Positions 1 through 18,271 of a stretch of 64,000 nt of DNA are shown one piece after another (the first letter of the stretch is position 1; every line of letters begins with the position of its first letter). The stretch lies in NCBI GenBank assembly GCA_043228905.1, contig JBHGNT010000010.1:21080001-21144000 (forward strand). The letters run 5' to 3'. Under the pieces are notes generated by a model. It worked only from the letters and a program-made list of their open reading frames with translations. It had not been told where the DNA came from and did not search any database. Made by a program: the position numbers and the translations under genes. This stretch comes from Azolla caroliniana (taxonomy: Eukaryota > Polypodiophyta).

Positions 1-3000
1 TATTGTACATCACAAAACCGTGTAAACATAGATGTTTTTTACAATATTATAGATATTTTTTAGAAAGGTAAATAATTTTCAAATTCTAGAAGTATTTAAC
101 GTACTATATGTAAAATAAGTATTTTATAAGTATTTAACATATTAAGAAAACATATTTAACGTATTTTTAAACTGGGAGGTATTATATGGGTATTAATACG
201 TTAAATACGTATGGTATCCGTACCGTACCTAACAACCTTGGTGTTGCATTACTCAAAGTTTTGGGTGTTACCTTTTACCCAATTAGGCATTGTTACAACT
301 TAATTGGTAAAGAGGTTGCATCGAGTTTCCCCTCGTGGAAACCCCATGCAATGAGGAGGAAACATGTGATTATGTCATAAAAAATCATCTTTCTTGGTTA
401 AAGTTCACAATGATTCACTCATTTCATAGGCACACTCATAATCTTGTGACATTGTGGCTTAACGGTTTGTAAAACTTTTAAAATATTTAGTTTGGGCTTG
501 CAAATACTCAAACATTTTGGCTTTAACGAGTTTAGTTCTTATATTTTGTGCTCTAGTTTAAGTTTCACGTTTTATAAATGATTTGAGTTTGAGACTCCCA
601 ACCAAAACTGAATTGTGGCCAAATTGTTGCTCATGTATACGTTACATTAATACATAGCATAACATTCTTATGGTAGTCATATTTCTAGCTTGTTTGCAAA
701 AAATTGAAACATGTAAACATAATATTCTATCTAAAATATCAAAGATTATATTTTCTTCAAAAAATAAATAGGTCATGAATAATTTATACTCACCACACCT
801 AGGAAGTTCTCACAATGCTTCTGTCTTAACATGAAATTAGCAAGATGATTGTTATTTGTCTCTGGTTTGCAAGCCAATGAGGTCTCATTTCATGTCTTCT
901 CAGTTTTCCTCAACTGACTAATCAAACCCAACCTTTTTTTGTTGATTCTTTCTCTTTTCACGAAATTGAAAAAAGTGTCTCTTTAATTTGTGGAAATTAA
1001 ACACATAACCTCCTATTGTTAAATTTTTGCATATTTGGCCCCTTTGCACTTTTGGGATACTTTCAAACTTTTATCTATGTATTAGCGTGAGATTAATACA
1101 AATTACGATGATATTACTTTTGGGGATTTTGTTTTAAAAAAATGCATCCATTACTAGGAACAAAATCAATGCCCCTAAATTGGTTGCATTGTTGGGCAAC
1201 CTCCAACCTTTGGTGATATAAAGATAATACTCCAATTTATGAATGAGATTATTGTATTTGATTTTTAAAACCCATCTCTCTCTCTCATGCACATATAAAA
1301 AAAGTTTTGTGTTGACAAATTGTTTGATATACATACATTTATCTTCGTCCTATTTGGCACAATCATTCTTTTTTGACATAATATTGTTATAATGCATACG
1401 CATTTTATCCATGTATTATGTATGATTTTATAATAATGTATAAGGATAATGGATTATTCATATATTAAGATTACCAAATCTCCCAAGCTATTGAGTCTTA
1501 TGTATATGATCGCTACAAGTAATAAGGATTTATTGATGCACCAATGTAATTTACAGATAGACTAGAGTGGCCACTATTAAGAAAACCATACACATGTTTA
1601 ATATCACAACATTGTTTACGAGGAGGGAAGTATATCATATATTCAATGCGCTTTTAACAAAATGTCATTGACGAAACACAAACATGTTGATGGAGGAGAA
1701 TTATGATGAGTCAATGTCAAGCCAGTTGTTAGAGCATCACAAAGGCTCTTGATACCATACTATTTTTCATTATGTTGACCAATAGCCTTAAACTTTCCAT
1801 GGTGAGATAATACTATATATAAATTAAAATAATACATCAAAGATAGTATGGCCCGTGGTTGACAATTGGCCCATGTTATGGGGGAGGGGAGTTCACCTAC
1901 CATTCATAAACAAATTCTATTATTATTAATCTAGTGACATGGTGCAGACCAAGAGTCACCGATCCCTATATTTTAGATTCAATTGTGATGGATTGAAATT
2001 TGAACATGACATAGGTTGCATATTTTGATGTGGTTTCGATGCATGAAAACCAAATGTGATTAGAAAATTTAAAAAGGGTTGGATTAAACATTCATGGGGA
2101 ATGATAGTGAAAGTGAAGGCAAGTAATAAAAAACAATAGAAAATTGAACTTGGAACAAAGTGGGAGAATATGCCTAGTTGAAATGTAGAAGGGCAAATGT
2201 TGAATATTGCAAATATTAAATCATCACAATGCGTCATAGACCTCAACTTTATGGTATTGAAAGTTGTAAGAAACTAGAGCCTTTAAATGTAAGTATGATG
2301 CTTGGCAAGTTGCGTTCAAGACAAGGCTACCAAGGTGGTGAATTTGGCATTGACGGTGTTGACATTATAATATGGAATATTAAACAATGATTTAAAGCGA
2401 TGATGGTTGTGTGATGCATATAGTAAGTTGTCTTCAAACCTAAGAAATTGGGGTGGTCAAATAATCATTTGAAGATGTTGAGAACTTCTATTAGAATTTA
2501 GGATTACCATTTGACAACTTGCCATTAGAGAATATTAAAGTGATTTAATCTTCAGTAATAAGCTAGATGTGTGATTGGTGTCGACATATCCAAAATTAAG
2601 TTGTGATGCATGTCCCCATCATGTTATGTATGTACTTAAACTTACACTTTCTTTTTTAATGTTACGAGCATACATTGCATTGCATAATCATTACCCTTGT
2701 GTAATTATTTTGTGTGGCTTTTTATCATTGGCTTGATGGTTTTCCACATACAATATGAATAGCAAAAAAACAAGGCTATAGGATCAATGTTTCACATTCT
2801 GTTGTATCATGTAATGTCTTATTTCCTTTAGTTTTTGAAACTTAAAAATTGCAACATCATATGAGTTGTTAGGACACCCACTCTACTATGAGTTTCAACT
2901 CAAATATTTTGTGAGGCAACCACTTTATTTCATCTTATACTGTGGCGGACATGCCATCACCCACACTAAAAAATGGATTGGGTCGACGAAAATCTAAATC

Positions 3001-3827
3001 TCAAGCCACTGTGACAATCATCATGAAATAAAATAAAATGCCTACAATATTGGAATATTTATTTTCTGGTATAGGATATTTTAAACCTTTCACTTCAATC
3101 AATACCTAATCATAAACAAAACACAATTCTCATCAACATTAGTCCCATGTCACTGTGTCATTATGAGATGTCATGCTCAACTAATGACTTAAGTACCTAG
3201 CAATGGATTTTTTATTTTGATTGATTGTTGATTTTGCTGGAAATACATATTATGTCTACAAATACATTTCACAATTTGTAAGACCCTACTTTCTTCCTAA
3301 CTAATGGTTAGCATATTTTTTGGGGAAAAAAAAATCTTGTAAGACCCTACACATACAATATTTATGCAAGGCCTTGGATTTGGAAAGCAAAATCTAGCTC
3401 TAAATCATCCCTACGTTTAATATGAACAACTTAAACCTAGTCTTCTTGGCATGCAATTTGATAATTACCCTTCGACAAGCACGATGTAAACTCTTAACCA
3501 CAAAACATTTAACAATGTATTGGTGATGGAGAAATATTAGATAAACAAGATTTAGAATAATGGGCTTAGTTTAAATAGTAAAGCACCACATGGCTTCCAC
3601 GCTTTAGGCCATGTGCTTGTTGAGATGTATCATGTTCATAAATTGCATAAATCTTTCAAATATTCTATCTTATCCAAAGCTTACAAGGTATATGGGTGGA
3701 TATATTGATCAATTTGCTTTAGCGTGATTAAATGTATTGATGCAAAGGACTATTCATGTACAATATTTTTGAATGTGCATGATACAATAAATAAACAAGA
3801 TGAATGATAATTGGTATATATTATATA
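1..3827. other. AT-rich intergenic stretch, no gene seen
   Basis: No open frame here shows a recognisable domain, and no exon chain with consistent splice phases could be built on either strand. The sequence is uniformly AT-rich with scattered stops. The short open frames (for example around 1956-2246 and 186-380) look like chance. No RNA gene or clear transposon terminus was found. Confidence 0.6.
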
Positions 3828-3982
3828 TTGATGATCAAAGGTAGAGCATGGTCGAATATGATACTTGGTCTCGCGAACTTGTTTAGGGAAAAGTGTGTAT
3901 AGCCGACCGCTCTCATCACTTGTGCCCCAATGCCTTGCCTCACATCGCAATGCATGTGATAAGTCGCATGGAAGCAATGGTT
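3828..3982 (-). repeat. Dispersed repeat, copy A (inverted relative to copy B)
   Basis: The reverse complement of this stretch matches 5192-5312 on the + strand. Shared blocks include CATTGCTTCCATGCGACT, CACATGCATTGCG, AAGTTCG..GAG and CCTTTGATCAT. Both copies lie directly beside a (GA)n/(CT)n tract. The repeat may be part of an old retroelement, but no coding sequence or terminus was recognised. Confidence 0.65.
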
Positions 3983-4024
3983 CGAATGACAGATAACAGT
4001 ATGGGCTCTAACATGTATTGATGT

Positions 4025-4028
<4 letters not shown>

Positions 4029-4064
<36 letters not shown>
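4029..4064. repeat. (GA)18 microsatellite
   Basis: Uninterrupted GA dinucleotides lie between dispersed repeat copy A and a SINE-like unit. Read on the minus strand, the tract follows the 3' end of the SINE-like unit, so it may descend from the tail of that element. Confidence 0.95.
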
Positions 4065-4065
<1 letters not shown>

Positions 4066-4068
<3 letters not shown>

Positions 4069-4164
4069 AATAGAGTATATAATAGAGAGGTGAGTAAAAT
4101 TGGGTTTTGAACACAAGACATAATGACTTGTAGTGTAGCAACTTACCAATAGGGTAAGCTAATT
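4066..4164 (-). mobile_element. tRNA-derived SINE-like unit, minus strand
   Basis: Read on the minus strand it starts with an A-box-like TATTGGTAAGTTG and has a B-box-like GTTCAAAACCC about 35 nt later. It then runs through CACCTCTCTATTATATAC into (TC)n. The same unit, better conserved, occurs on the minus strand at 16621-16726. RNA polymerase III boxes at that spacing plus a shared non-tRNA 3' part are the usual signature of a tRNA-derived SINE. No target duplication was identified. Confidence 0.5.
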
Positions 4165-4296
4165 ACAATAATAATAGTAATAAAAAGAGAGTGTCATAGA
4201 GAGAGGTAAAGAAATAATATATCTTTGAGACGTGGCATAGTTGATTTGATTGAGATTGAGTCCAATATACTTTGAACCTTCCATTGAAAGGTAGAT

Positions 4297-4320
4297 AATT
4301 AATTAATTAATTAATTAATT
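4297..4320. repeat. (AATT)n simple repeat
   Basis: Six tandem AATT units. The flanks (4165-4296 and 4321-5157) hold no recognised gene or element. Confidence 0.9.
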
Positions 4321-5157
4321 ATGGTAGGTAGATAATTTTCTCTTTGTTTGATTATGTTTGCACGACCTTTCCATAAAAAGCATTCAAAAGAGAACGGTCA
4401 AACATACTCTCTAGGATGGCATTCAAAAACATATGTTTCTCTGTCTTTGATATGTAAAAGAAGTATATATTTATAGCTTCCCTTTGTGATAGAGGAAATA
4501 AATAATATAATGGTCCACCGTCCAATGACAAGCTCGAGATAACACCGCAATAAAGCTCAAGGATATAAATATATATAGTTATGTGGCATGAGAGATTCAA
4601 GAACATATTCAATGACCTGTTTTGGAACCCAAATGCGAAAATAAGAACATAACAACGAAAACATAAGGAAAGAATAAACACATGATGTAGTCATGACCTC
4701 ACGGAAGATCGCTTTCTCCTCTATCTCTTAATTGAATTACTAATCTCTATCACTCACATAAACAAACATGCACACATTATGTTACATTATACATATATTG
4801 CACCAAACTCCGAAATCACCACACACCATCTGCACTATTTATTGCTTCTATACGACTTAACTTACGTTATCTTCGATGCGAGACAAGCCATCACTCCATT
4901 ATAAAATCCATGTTATTGCAAATGCCCCCCAAATCAAATGATTGCCTTCAAAACCATTCACCCGATCCGACGATTACGTTCCAAACCATTTTTGTTGGTA
5001 CTCGACAAGAAAACAAAATTGATTGTCCACCTCAAGTGTTGAAGCTCTATCTTTGCTTCTTCTTTCGTTTTTTAAGGCATCTCCGAAAGGCAATGAGCCC
5101 AACCACAATCTTCTCCCTGTCATCAATAAACATCAAATTGTTGACATTTTGGCAGGA

Positions 5158-5180
5158 CTCTCTCTCTCTCTCTCTCTCTC
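5158..5180. repeat. (CT)n microsatellite
   Basis: A run of CT dinucleotides immediately upstream of dispersed repeat copy B. It mirrors the (GA)n tract beside copy A. Confidence 0.9.
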
Positions 5181-5191
5181 CCACCCATCTA

Positions 5192-5312
5192 AACCATTGC
5201 TTCCATGCGACTCAACTCACATGCATTGCGGTGCATACTTTGCTCTAAATAAGTTCGAGAGTCTAAGTATCACACTTTGATACAATGTTCTGCCTTTGAT
5301 CATATTCGACTA
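5192..5312 (+). repeat. Dispersed repeat, copy B
   Basis: Inverted partner of 3828-3982. It lies about 240 bp upstream of the start codon of the first receptor kinase gene, so it is in that gene's promoter-proximal region. Any regulatory effect is unknown. Confidence 0.65.
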
Positions 5313-5554
5313 TGCTTTCCACACATGATACATCTTTGACCAAACCCAATCCTTTGCACAAATTTCTTTGGCTTGCGAGATTCATTGGAAAAATTATTGA
5401 ACTCAAACTACTCACTTTTAGATTTATCAAGCGTGAAATGTAATATTTTTGGTCTAATAGCTCAGATATGATCTCAGAAGAAGCTAATAGAATCTCTCTC
5501 TCTCTCTATCTTTAGTAGAACACTACACACAAAACTTCGAACTTTGGTTCAGCC

Positions 5555-13139
<7,585 letters not shown>

Positions 13140-14142
13140 GCTTCTATACCTGATATATGCAAACTGCCCACAAAAAACATAAAACTAACTAAGCCAGGGC
13201 CAGATTGTAATCGAATCAGCATATCAAATTGCACCTAAAGGATTAGGCAACTTGTGTGTTGGGAAGCTTTTTGTGGTGATCCAAGTTTGTAATTTCGTTT
13301 CTTCAGCATTTGGATTCTTCACAAGTGGTCTTCATTGCTTACATTGAAACCTTCGCATACCAAAATGGTTGGAACATTAAGTATAACTCATCAAGAAAGC
13401 TAACTATTCTTTCATATTATTCATTTAGCTTATGCTAAAAAATCTCCTCCACAAAAGATTAAATTATTCTTGTTAGTGGTCATATCAAGGAATTTTAAGG
13501 GAATCAGTCCAAACATATGGTAAGCTTAGAGCAAAGTTATGTTGTAAGAATTCTAGAATTGCACTTGCACATAAGAGAGTCATGTAACAACATTTTACAA
13601 AAGACTTCAAGAGTTTCGAATTAAAAATGGTCAAGTACCTTGAAAAAACGCTAAGAAGGTTTAATGTGAACTTCATAGATAATGTTATAACTTGCATTTC
13701 AAGATGAGATAATAAACATGATTACTCGTGGATGATAAATATTGGCGATCCCTAATACCTACCATAGTTTCTACATCAAGTTTAAATTGATCAATCTTTA
13801 GACTACATTCTTCTATCAATAAATTGGGAAATTTGGAATGTATTTCAATTTCAATAATATTTGTTTCTTGTTGAACCTTTATATGCCTGATTCGCCCATT
13901 GTTTGAGGAGTCTTTTGAATTCCCTTCAAAATACTTCCCAACTAGCATCCACACCCTTATATCTTCAAGAAGTTTGAGATATATATATGTAGTTAGGCTT
14001 TTGATTAGTCATATACTCACTACTTACACAATCAATTGTTTGATTTCATAAAGCCGTATAGTGTGATAGAAACAAAAAAAGCATTGCACATATAGATGCC
14101 TAATTGACTAGGACATCACATCCAAACAACAATTTGAGTGTG
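13140..14142. other. 3' flank of gene 1, no gene recognised
   Basis: It presumably includes the 3' UTR of the upstream receptor kinase. A minus-strand open frame at 13685-13954 (89 aa) has no domain I recognise and no splice-consistent partner, so it is not called. Confidence 0.55.
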
Positions 14143-14355
14143 TACCTTAGTTTCACAAAACTTATGAGAGCCCATTCCAAAGATATCTCGAACACTTCTT
14201 AAAAGTGCCTCATTGACAAAGATAAATGTTTTAGATGCTGTAGCATCACACCTATATGTCATGTTACGGGTCATGGAGAAAGCATTTAGATTTGCAAAGC
14301 CTGTTTGACACACCACACCCAAAGTGATTAAGATGAGAAATAGTAATAACATCAA
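14143..14355 (-). CDS. Possible first exon of a small secreted protein (fragment)
   Basis: A minus-strand frame opens with a good signal-peptide profile: MMLLLFLILITLGVVCQ, then FAN. Two cysteines (in YRCDAT and KFCETK) follow over 71 codons, and it ends at a plausible donor AAG|GTACAC. Spacing and the YxCDxT..LL context faintly recall secreted Cys-rich (Gnk2/DUF26-type) proteins, but no diagnostic C-x8-C-x2-C was found downstream. It may be an isolated exon relic or chance. No second exon was found with confidence. Confidence 0.25.
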
Positions 14356-14559
14356 AAGGATCCATTAGATCCACAAAGCATATTGTCATTGACCTAAATG
14401 AGTGAAGTGCCATTTTATAAGAAATTCAAAGCATGGTCATGCACCATTTACTTAAACTTGATTATCAAATTTAAGGTTGAGCATCCGTTTTGCATAAAAA
14501 TAATAATTCAAATATAAAATTGTGGATTGCAAAGAAGAGAAATTCTGAGAGAAGAAGCA

Positions 14560-14760
14560 AGATATGCTGCCTACCATGCCTAAACCAAACATATTCAAAG
14601 AAGATATCATTGGATTCATGAAGTGGTGGAAGAAAAATTAGTTGCACTTGAGAAAGTGCACATCGATCAAAATGGACCGGACATGTTGACTAAAATCTTA
14701 CATAAGAGTAAGATTGAAGCTTGCCGCTTGAAAGCAGGTTTGGTTGAACCCCCCATGTAG
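14560..14760 (+). pseudogene. Ty1/copia RNase H C-terminus (fragment)
   Basis: The + frame reads AYHA-stop-TKHI, then a YHWIHE-like block, HIDQNGPDMLTK and a terminal GLVEPPM followed by TAG at 14758. This is the standard C-terminal end of Ty1/copia Pol (H-x-R-T-K-H-I and D-x-L-T-K motifs). The in-frame TAA sits where the family has Arg. The rest of pol is missing upstream, so this is a 5'-truncated relic joined to its 3' LTR. Confidence 0.85.
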
Positions 14761-15683
14761 GAGTGAGGGGGAGATTTGTGGGTTCTTCCCTCCTACATGG
14801 ATGAAGAGGTCCAAATATTTCATTGGGTCTATGTTTTTTCAGCCACATTAGTATGTGGATGTGTATGTTGTAATGGGTCCAAATTAGTATGAAAAGGGCT
14901 CAAATAAAGTTTCTACTTACAAGTTTTTTCTTAGGGGTAATAAGGGGTTTTTTAGAAACATAACCCTTATTATTACTATTTCTGTTTTTTGAGAATATAC
15001 TAAAAAGAACATGCAACAAGAAAGAAAAGAGAGAGAGGGAGAGAAGTGTTGGGGCCTGTCCACTCAAGTGGAGCCCACAATGTTAAGTCGGCTAAACGCC
15101 GAATACAACTTAAAACTAATTAGTTACATTTAAATAAATATATATATGTATGTATGTATGTTTCCTCTCTTTCTTTTTTTTGTATGTTTTTGGGCGTGTG
15201 TCTTTTTTGTTTTGTTTTGTTCAGGTGTGAAAACAGATTCGAAAAAGGACGTTGCCCTACAAGGCTGAGGGAAGAGGGGCAGACGTAAAAAAACTGTGAC
15301 AACGAAAGAGAGTGCAGAAAAAAACAGAGAATATACAAGTGTGATACAATCTGATTTTGTGAGTGAAAAACAGAGAGTAAAACAGAAAACTGAGAGGGAA
15401 GTCTTCGAGAAAGATAGAGAAAGATAGAGAAAAACGAAGTGCATAAGAAATTTTGGTGGAATTTTGGTGCCGTTGTGAATGGTCCCATGGTTTTTCCCCA
15501 CATTGGGGTTTTCCACGATAGTGTCTCTTTGATCTTGTTAGTGTTCAAGTGTGGAGTTTCTTGCTGAGTTGATGTCAAGATTAGTTTTGATTTGATTACT
15601 ATCTTCTATTTTACAACACAAGTGGGGAAAAGATTTGTTAGCTTCCGTGTGGAAGAGTGGTATTGTCTTGTGCTTCCCCAACA
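14761..15683 (+). mobile_element. Ty1/copia polypurine tract and 3' LTR
   Basis: Directly after the Pol stop comes the purine tract GAGTGAGGGGGAGATT (14761-14776). The LTR then starts TGTGGG at 14777. The LTR is rich in short pyrimidine and purine runs. A plausible 3' end is CCCCAACA at about 15683, but without a second LTR the right edge is a guess. Open frames read through it on the minus strand (15120-15578) are low-complexity and are not called. Confidence 0.6.
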
Positions 15684-16527
15684 GATATTGCATGCTAAAG
15701 CACAATTTGTGAATCATGCCTTCCTCATGTGCCAACATTACGTGCCAACATTACCATTCTAGCGTGGCCAAAAAGTTGCATTGCCTGGAATGAGTCAATC
15801 CTTATCCTTACTGTCTTGGATGATAGAGAAGCACCCAATTGTGCTTTGATATGACCCCTACACAGCCAAAGGAATTTTCTATTTCAAATTTCCCTCTCGA
15901 TAAAGTAAAAGCAACTTGTTCGCTAATTGTCACAAACATGGAAGGTCGTGGCCCTTTTTGTCTGCAAAATCATATAGGCAATGAAATGACATTGTAGGTC
16001 TATGTGATGAGATTCATAGACCAATATTGCAACATAGAGAAAAGAAAGAATTTTGATGAATGTATCTAATGTATTGATTCCCTTGTCACTTCCAAGGGTA
16101 ATGTAGTTCACTATCTCATCAATGTAGAGTCCGGAGAGTGTAGGAGAAAGTGAGCATACTTGTGTAAGAGTGATGGTACTAGTGAAAACCTCTCATAGTG
16201 TCATTGGACACCTAACTCCTCCCAACACTTGCTCATATTGTGCATATATCACCCACATCAAGTTAGAGGGAAATTTGAGTGCATAAAGTATTTGTAGGAG
16301 ACATTCCCTTGGTATCATCTCAAGCAAAGCTTTGGCCAAGTGTTAGGGTTAGCCTTCCATATCATTTGTTGAAAGGTGGTGAAGTTCTATGACTTCTTTT
16401 TAATGAACTTGAAAGTTTGGCACTTGGAAAACAATATATTCCTCACCCACAACCTCTCCTTCACATGATATGACTTTTGCTGCGACAATGTGAACCACCA
16501 AGCTATTGAGAGATAGAGAGAGAGCCC
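15684..16527. other. Unassigned sequence between copia LTR and SINE-like units
   Basis: No open frame with a known domain on either strand. It could be decayed retroelement gag sequence, but no motif could be pinned down. Confidence 0.4.
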
Positions 16528-16604
16528 AGATGGATGTAGCTCAGTTGGTAAGGTTGCCCAATGGAGGCCAGGTGGTCATGGGTTCAACCCCTACATTCCA
16601 CAGT
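16528..16604 (+). mobile_element. tRNA-like SINE head, plus strand
   Basis: It contains a near-perfect A box (TAGCTCAGTTGG) and, about 37 nt on, a B box (GGTTCAACCCC). The ends ATGTA and TACAT can pair as part of an acceptor stem. It is followed not by CCA or a poly-T terminator but by sequence (AGAGATATATAAGAAGTATA) running into an inverted second unit, so a SINE is more likely than a functional tRNA gene. Confidence 0.5.
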
Positions 16605-16620
16605 GGCATCTAGTGAATTA

Positions 16621-16726
16621 AGAGATATATAAGAAGTATATAATAGAGAGGTGAGGAAGTTGGGTTTTGAACCCAGAACACAGTGCTTGTAGTGCTAACA
16701 ACTTACCACTAGGGTAAGGTAATTAC
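16621..16726 (-). mobile_element. tRNA-derived SINE-like unit, minus strand
   Basis: Minus-strand reading gives an A box TAGTGGTAAGTTG, a B box GGGTTCAAAACCC, then CACCTCTCTATTATATAC. It matches the unit at 4066-4164. With the head at 16528 it forms a head-to-head/tail-to-tail pair of tRNA-like sequences, facing each other across the shared AT-rich 3' part. Confidence 0.5.
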
Positions 16727-17005
16727 AATAAAAGAGAGAGAGAACGGAGAAACGCAACAGTTGGGAGTTGTTGGAGAAGGACAAACACTAATTTTGATGT
16801 ATCTTCTTGCTATGGTGTCCATTTCCTTTGTTCTTTAGCTCGTTTAGAAGCCTACGACGCATAGAGCTTTCTAAAGAGTATCTGCATGTATCATTTGGTG
16901 GTCTTGATAGAATGTTACGAGTAAAAATTCCATTCGGTTGCATGCATCTCATGATTGGTTGCTTTGATTCCTTCTCCAACACAATTACTTGTAAGTGAGC
17001 TCTCC

Positions 17006-18271
17006 ATGAATATGGACGAGTCTCCAAATACTTCAACGGATGCATGCATGGTTGAGTCAGTATCAAGCCCAAGAGGGGATGGTAAAAGAAAACGATGTAT
17101 TGGAGATAATAGTAATGACATGTCTTATGCTGATGCAATGCGACAAGATGATATTGAGAAAGATAATAGTCATTGGGAACATTTAAGATGCATGGAAAAT
17201 ATATTAATGGAAGATTGTATAAGGGAGAATGTGAAAGTTGTTGAGGAGTTTGTTGACGATGAAGTGGCTACGGTAGAAATAGACAATAAGGAGTTTTTGG
17301 GCTCATTTGCTAATTTTTGTGATAAAGGAGCTGATTGTGTTCAAGATGTTTACGCTGGTCCTCGTGGATTTTATGAGGTTGTTTTGGTATCACAAGAGTA
17401 TAAAGAGAAATTACTCAATAAATTGCCAGTTTTTTATGAGAAACGTTTGGTTCATATTGTTCCGTGGAGGCCACTAGTGGAATACCAAGATATATTAAAG
17501 CAAGAGTGTCTCGTATAGGTTGAGGCAGAGTGCACATATTCAGTGGTTTTGCCAATATTACGGTCAACGATGGAAAAGTTGGGAAAGATCTTGGTGCCTC
17601 CTAGTGCTAATGCTCAAAATCGATATTGGATGTGTATTCTTTGGAATACTACTATAAGGAGGCCAAGTTGTTTACAAATTGCATGCTCTGGTATGCCGCC
17701 TATGTATTTTCGGCTTAAATGGGGTACATTTGCAGGACATTGTTTCCATTGTGGTGTGTTGGGGCATTTTATGGCTGAGTGTCCTCAAAAAAGAAATAAT
17801 GTAGTGGAAGTGGTACATGAAGAGCCTACAACTCATGATCAGATTCAAGGTTTGACAATTTTAGAGCAAACAAAGGAACCACAAATTGTGAATGAGAAGG
17901 ATGGAAAGACTCTAGAGGATGAAGGACAATGGTCAATAGTTTCTGGAAAGATGACGAAGTCTAATAAAAATGTTGGGCATAATGTATCTATGGAGAAGGT
18001 CACATCGACAAATCCCATGCGGAATAAACCATGGGCTCGTCAAGAGGACTATCCAAAGAAATTATCTTTTGATAATAAAGGCAATTTGTATGTTCCTTGG
18101 AATAAACGAAAATCGGCGCCTCATTCACATGAGGAGCCATCAGGGTCTGGAGTTTTGCATTCCCATAGCAATTCATTTGCAATCTTAGGGGATTTATTTC
18201 AAAATATGGCAGAAACATTAGTAGTGAAGGAGAAGGAAATTTCTCGAGTAAAAGGAAAAAATAAAGTATGA
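17006..18271 (+). pseudogene. LINE ORF1 (nucleic-acid-binding, CCHC knuckle)
   Basis: The frame starts at ATG 17006 (an upstream in-frame ATG lies at 16955) and runs to TGA 18269-18271 with a single in-frame TAG at 17516. The zinc knuckle reads CFHCGVLGHFMAEC (C-x2-C-x4-H-x4-C) and follows a PPMYFRLKWG block typical of plant LINE ORF1 C-termini. ORF1 proteins bind the element RNA. A Lys/Glu-rich, low-complexity tail follows the knuckle. The last codons overlap the ORF2 start (ATGA). Confidence 0.8.

Noticed and set aside
15120-15578. 152-codon minus-strand frame
   Set aside because: Antisense to a copia LTR; Ser/Leu/Phe-rich from CT runs.
16528-16604. Functional tRNA gene
   Set aside because: A and B boxes are good, but the D and anticodon stems are poor, there is no terminator run, and an inverted relative follows. 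SINE-like is more economical.
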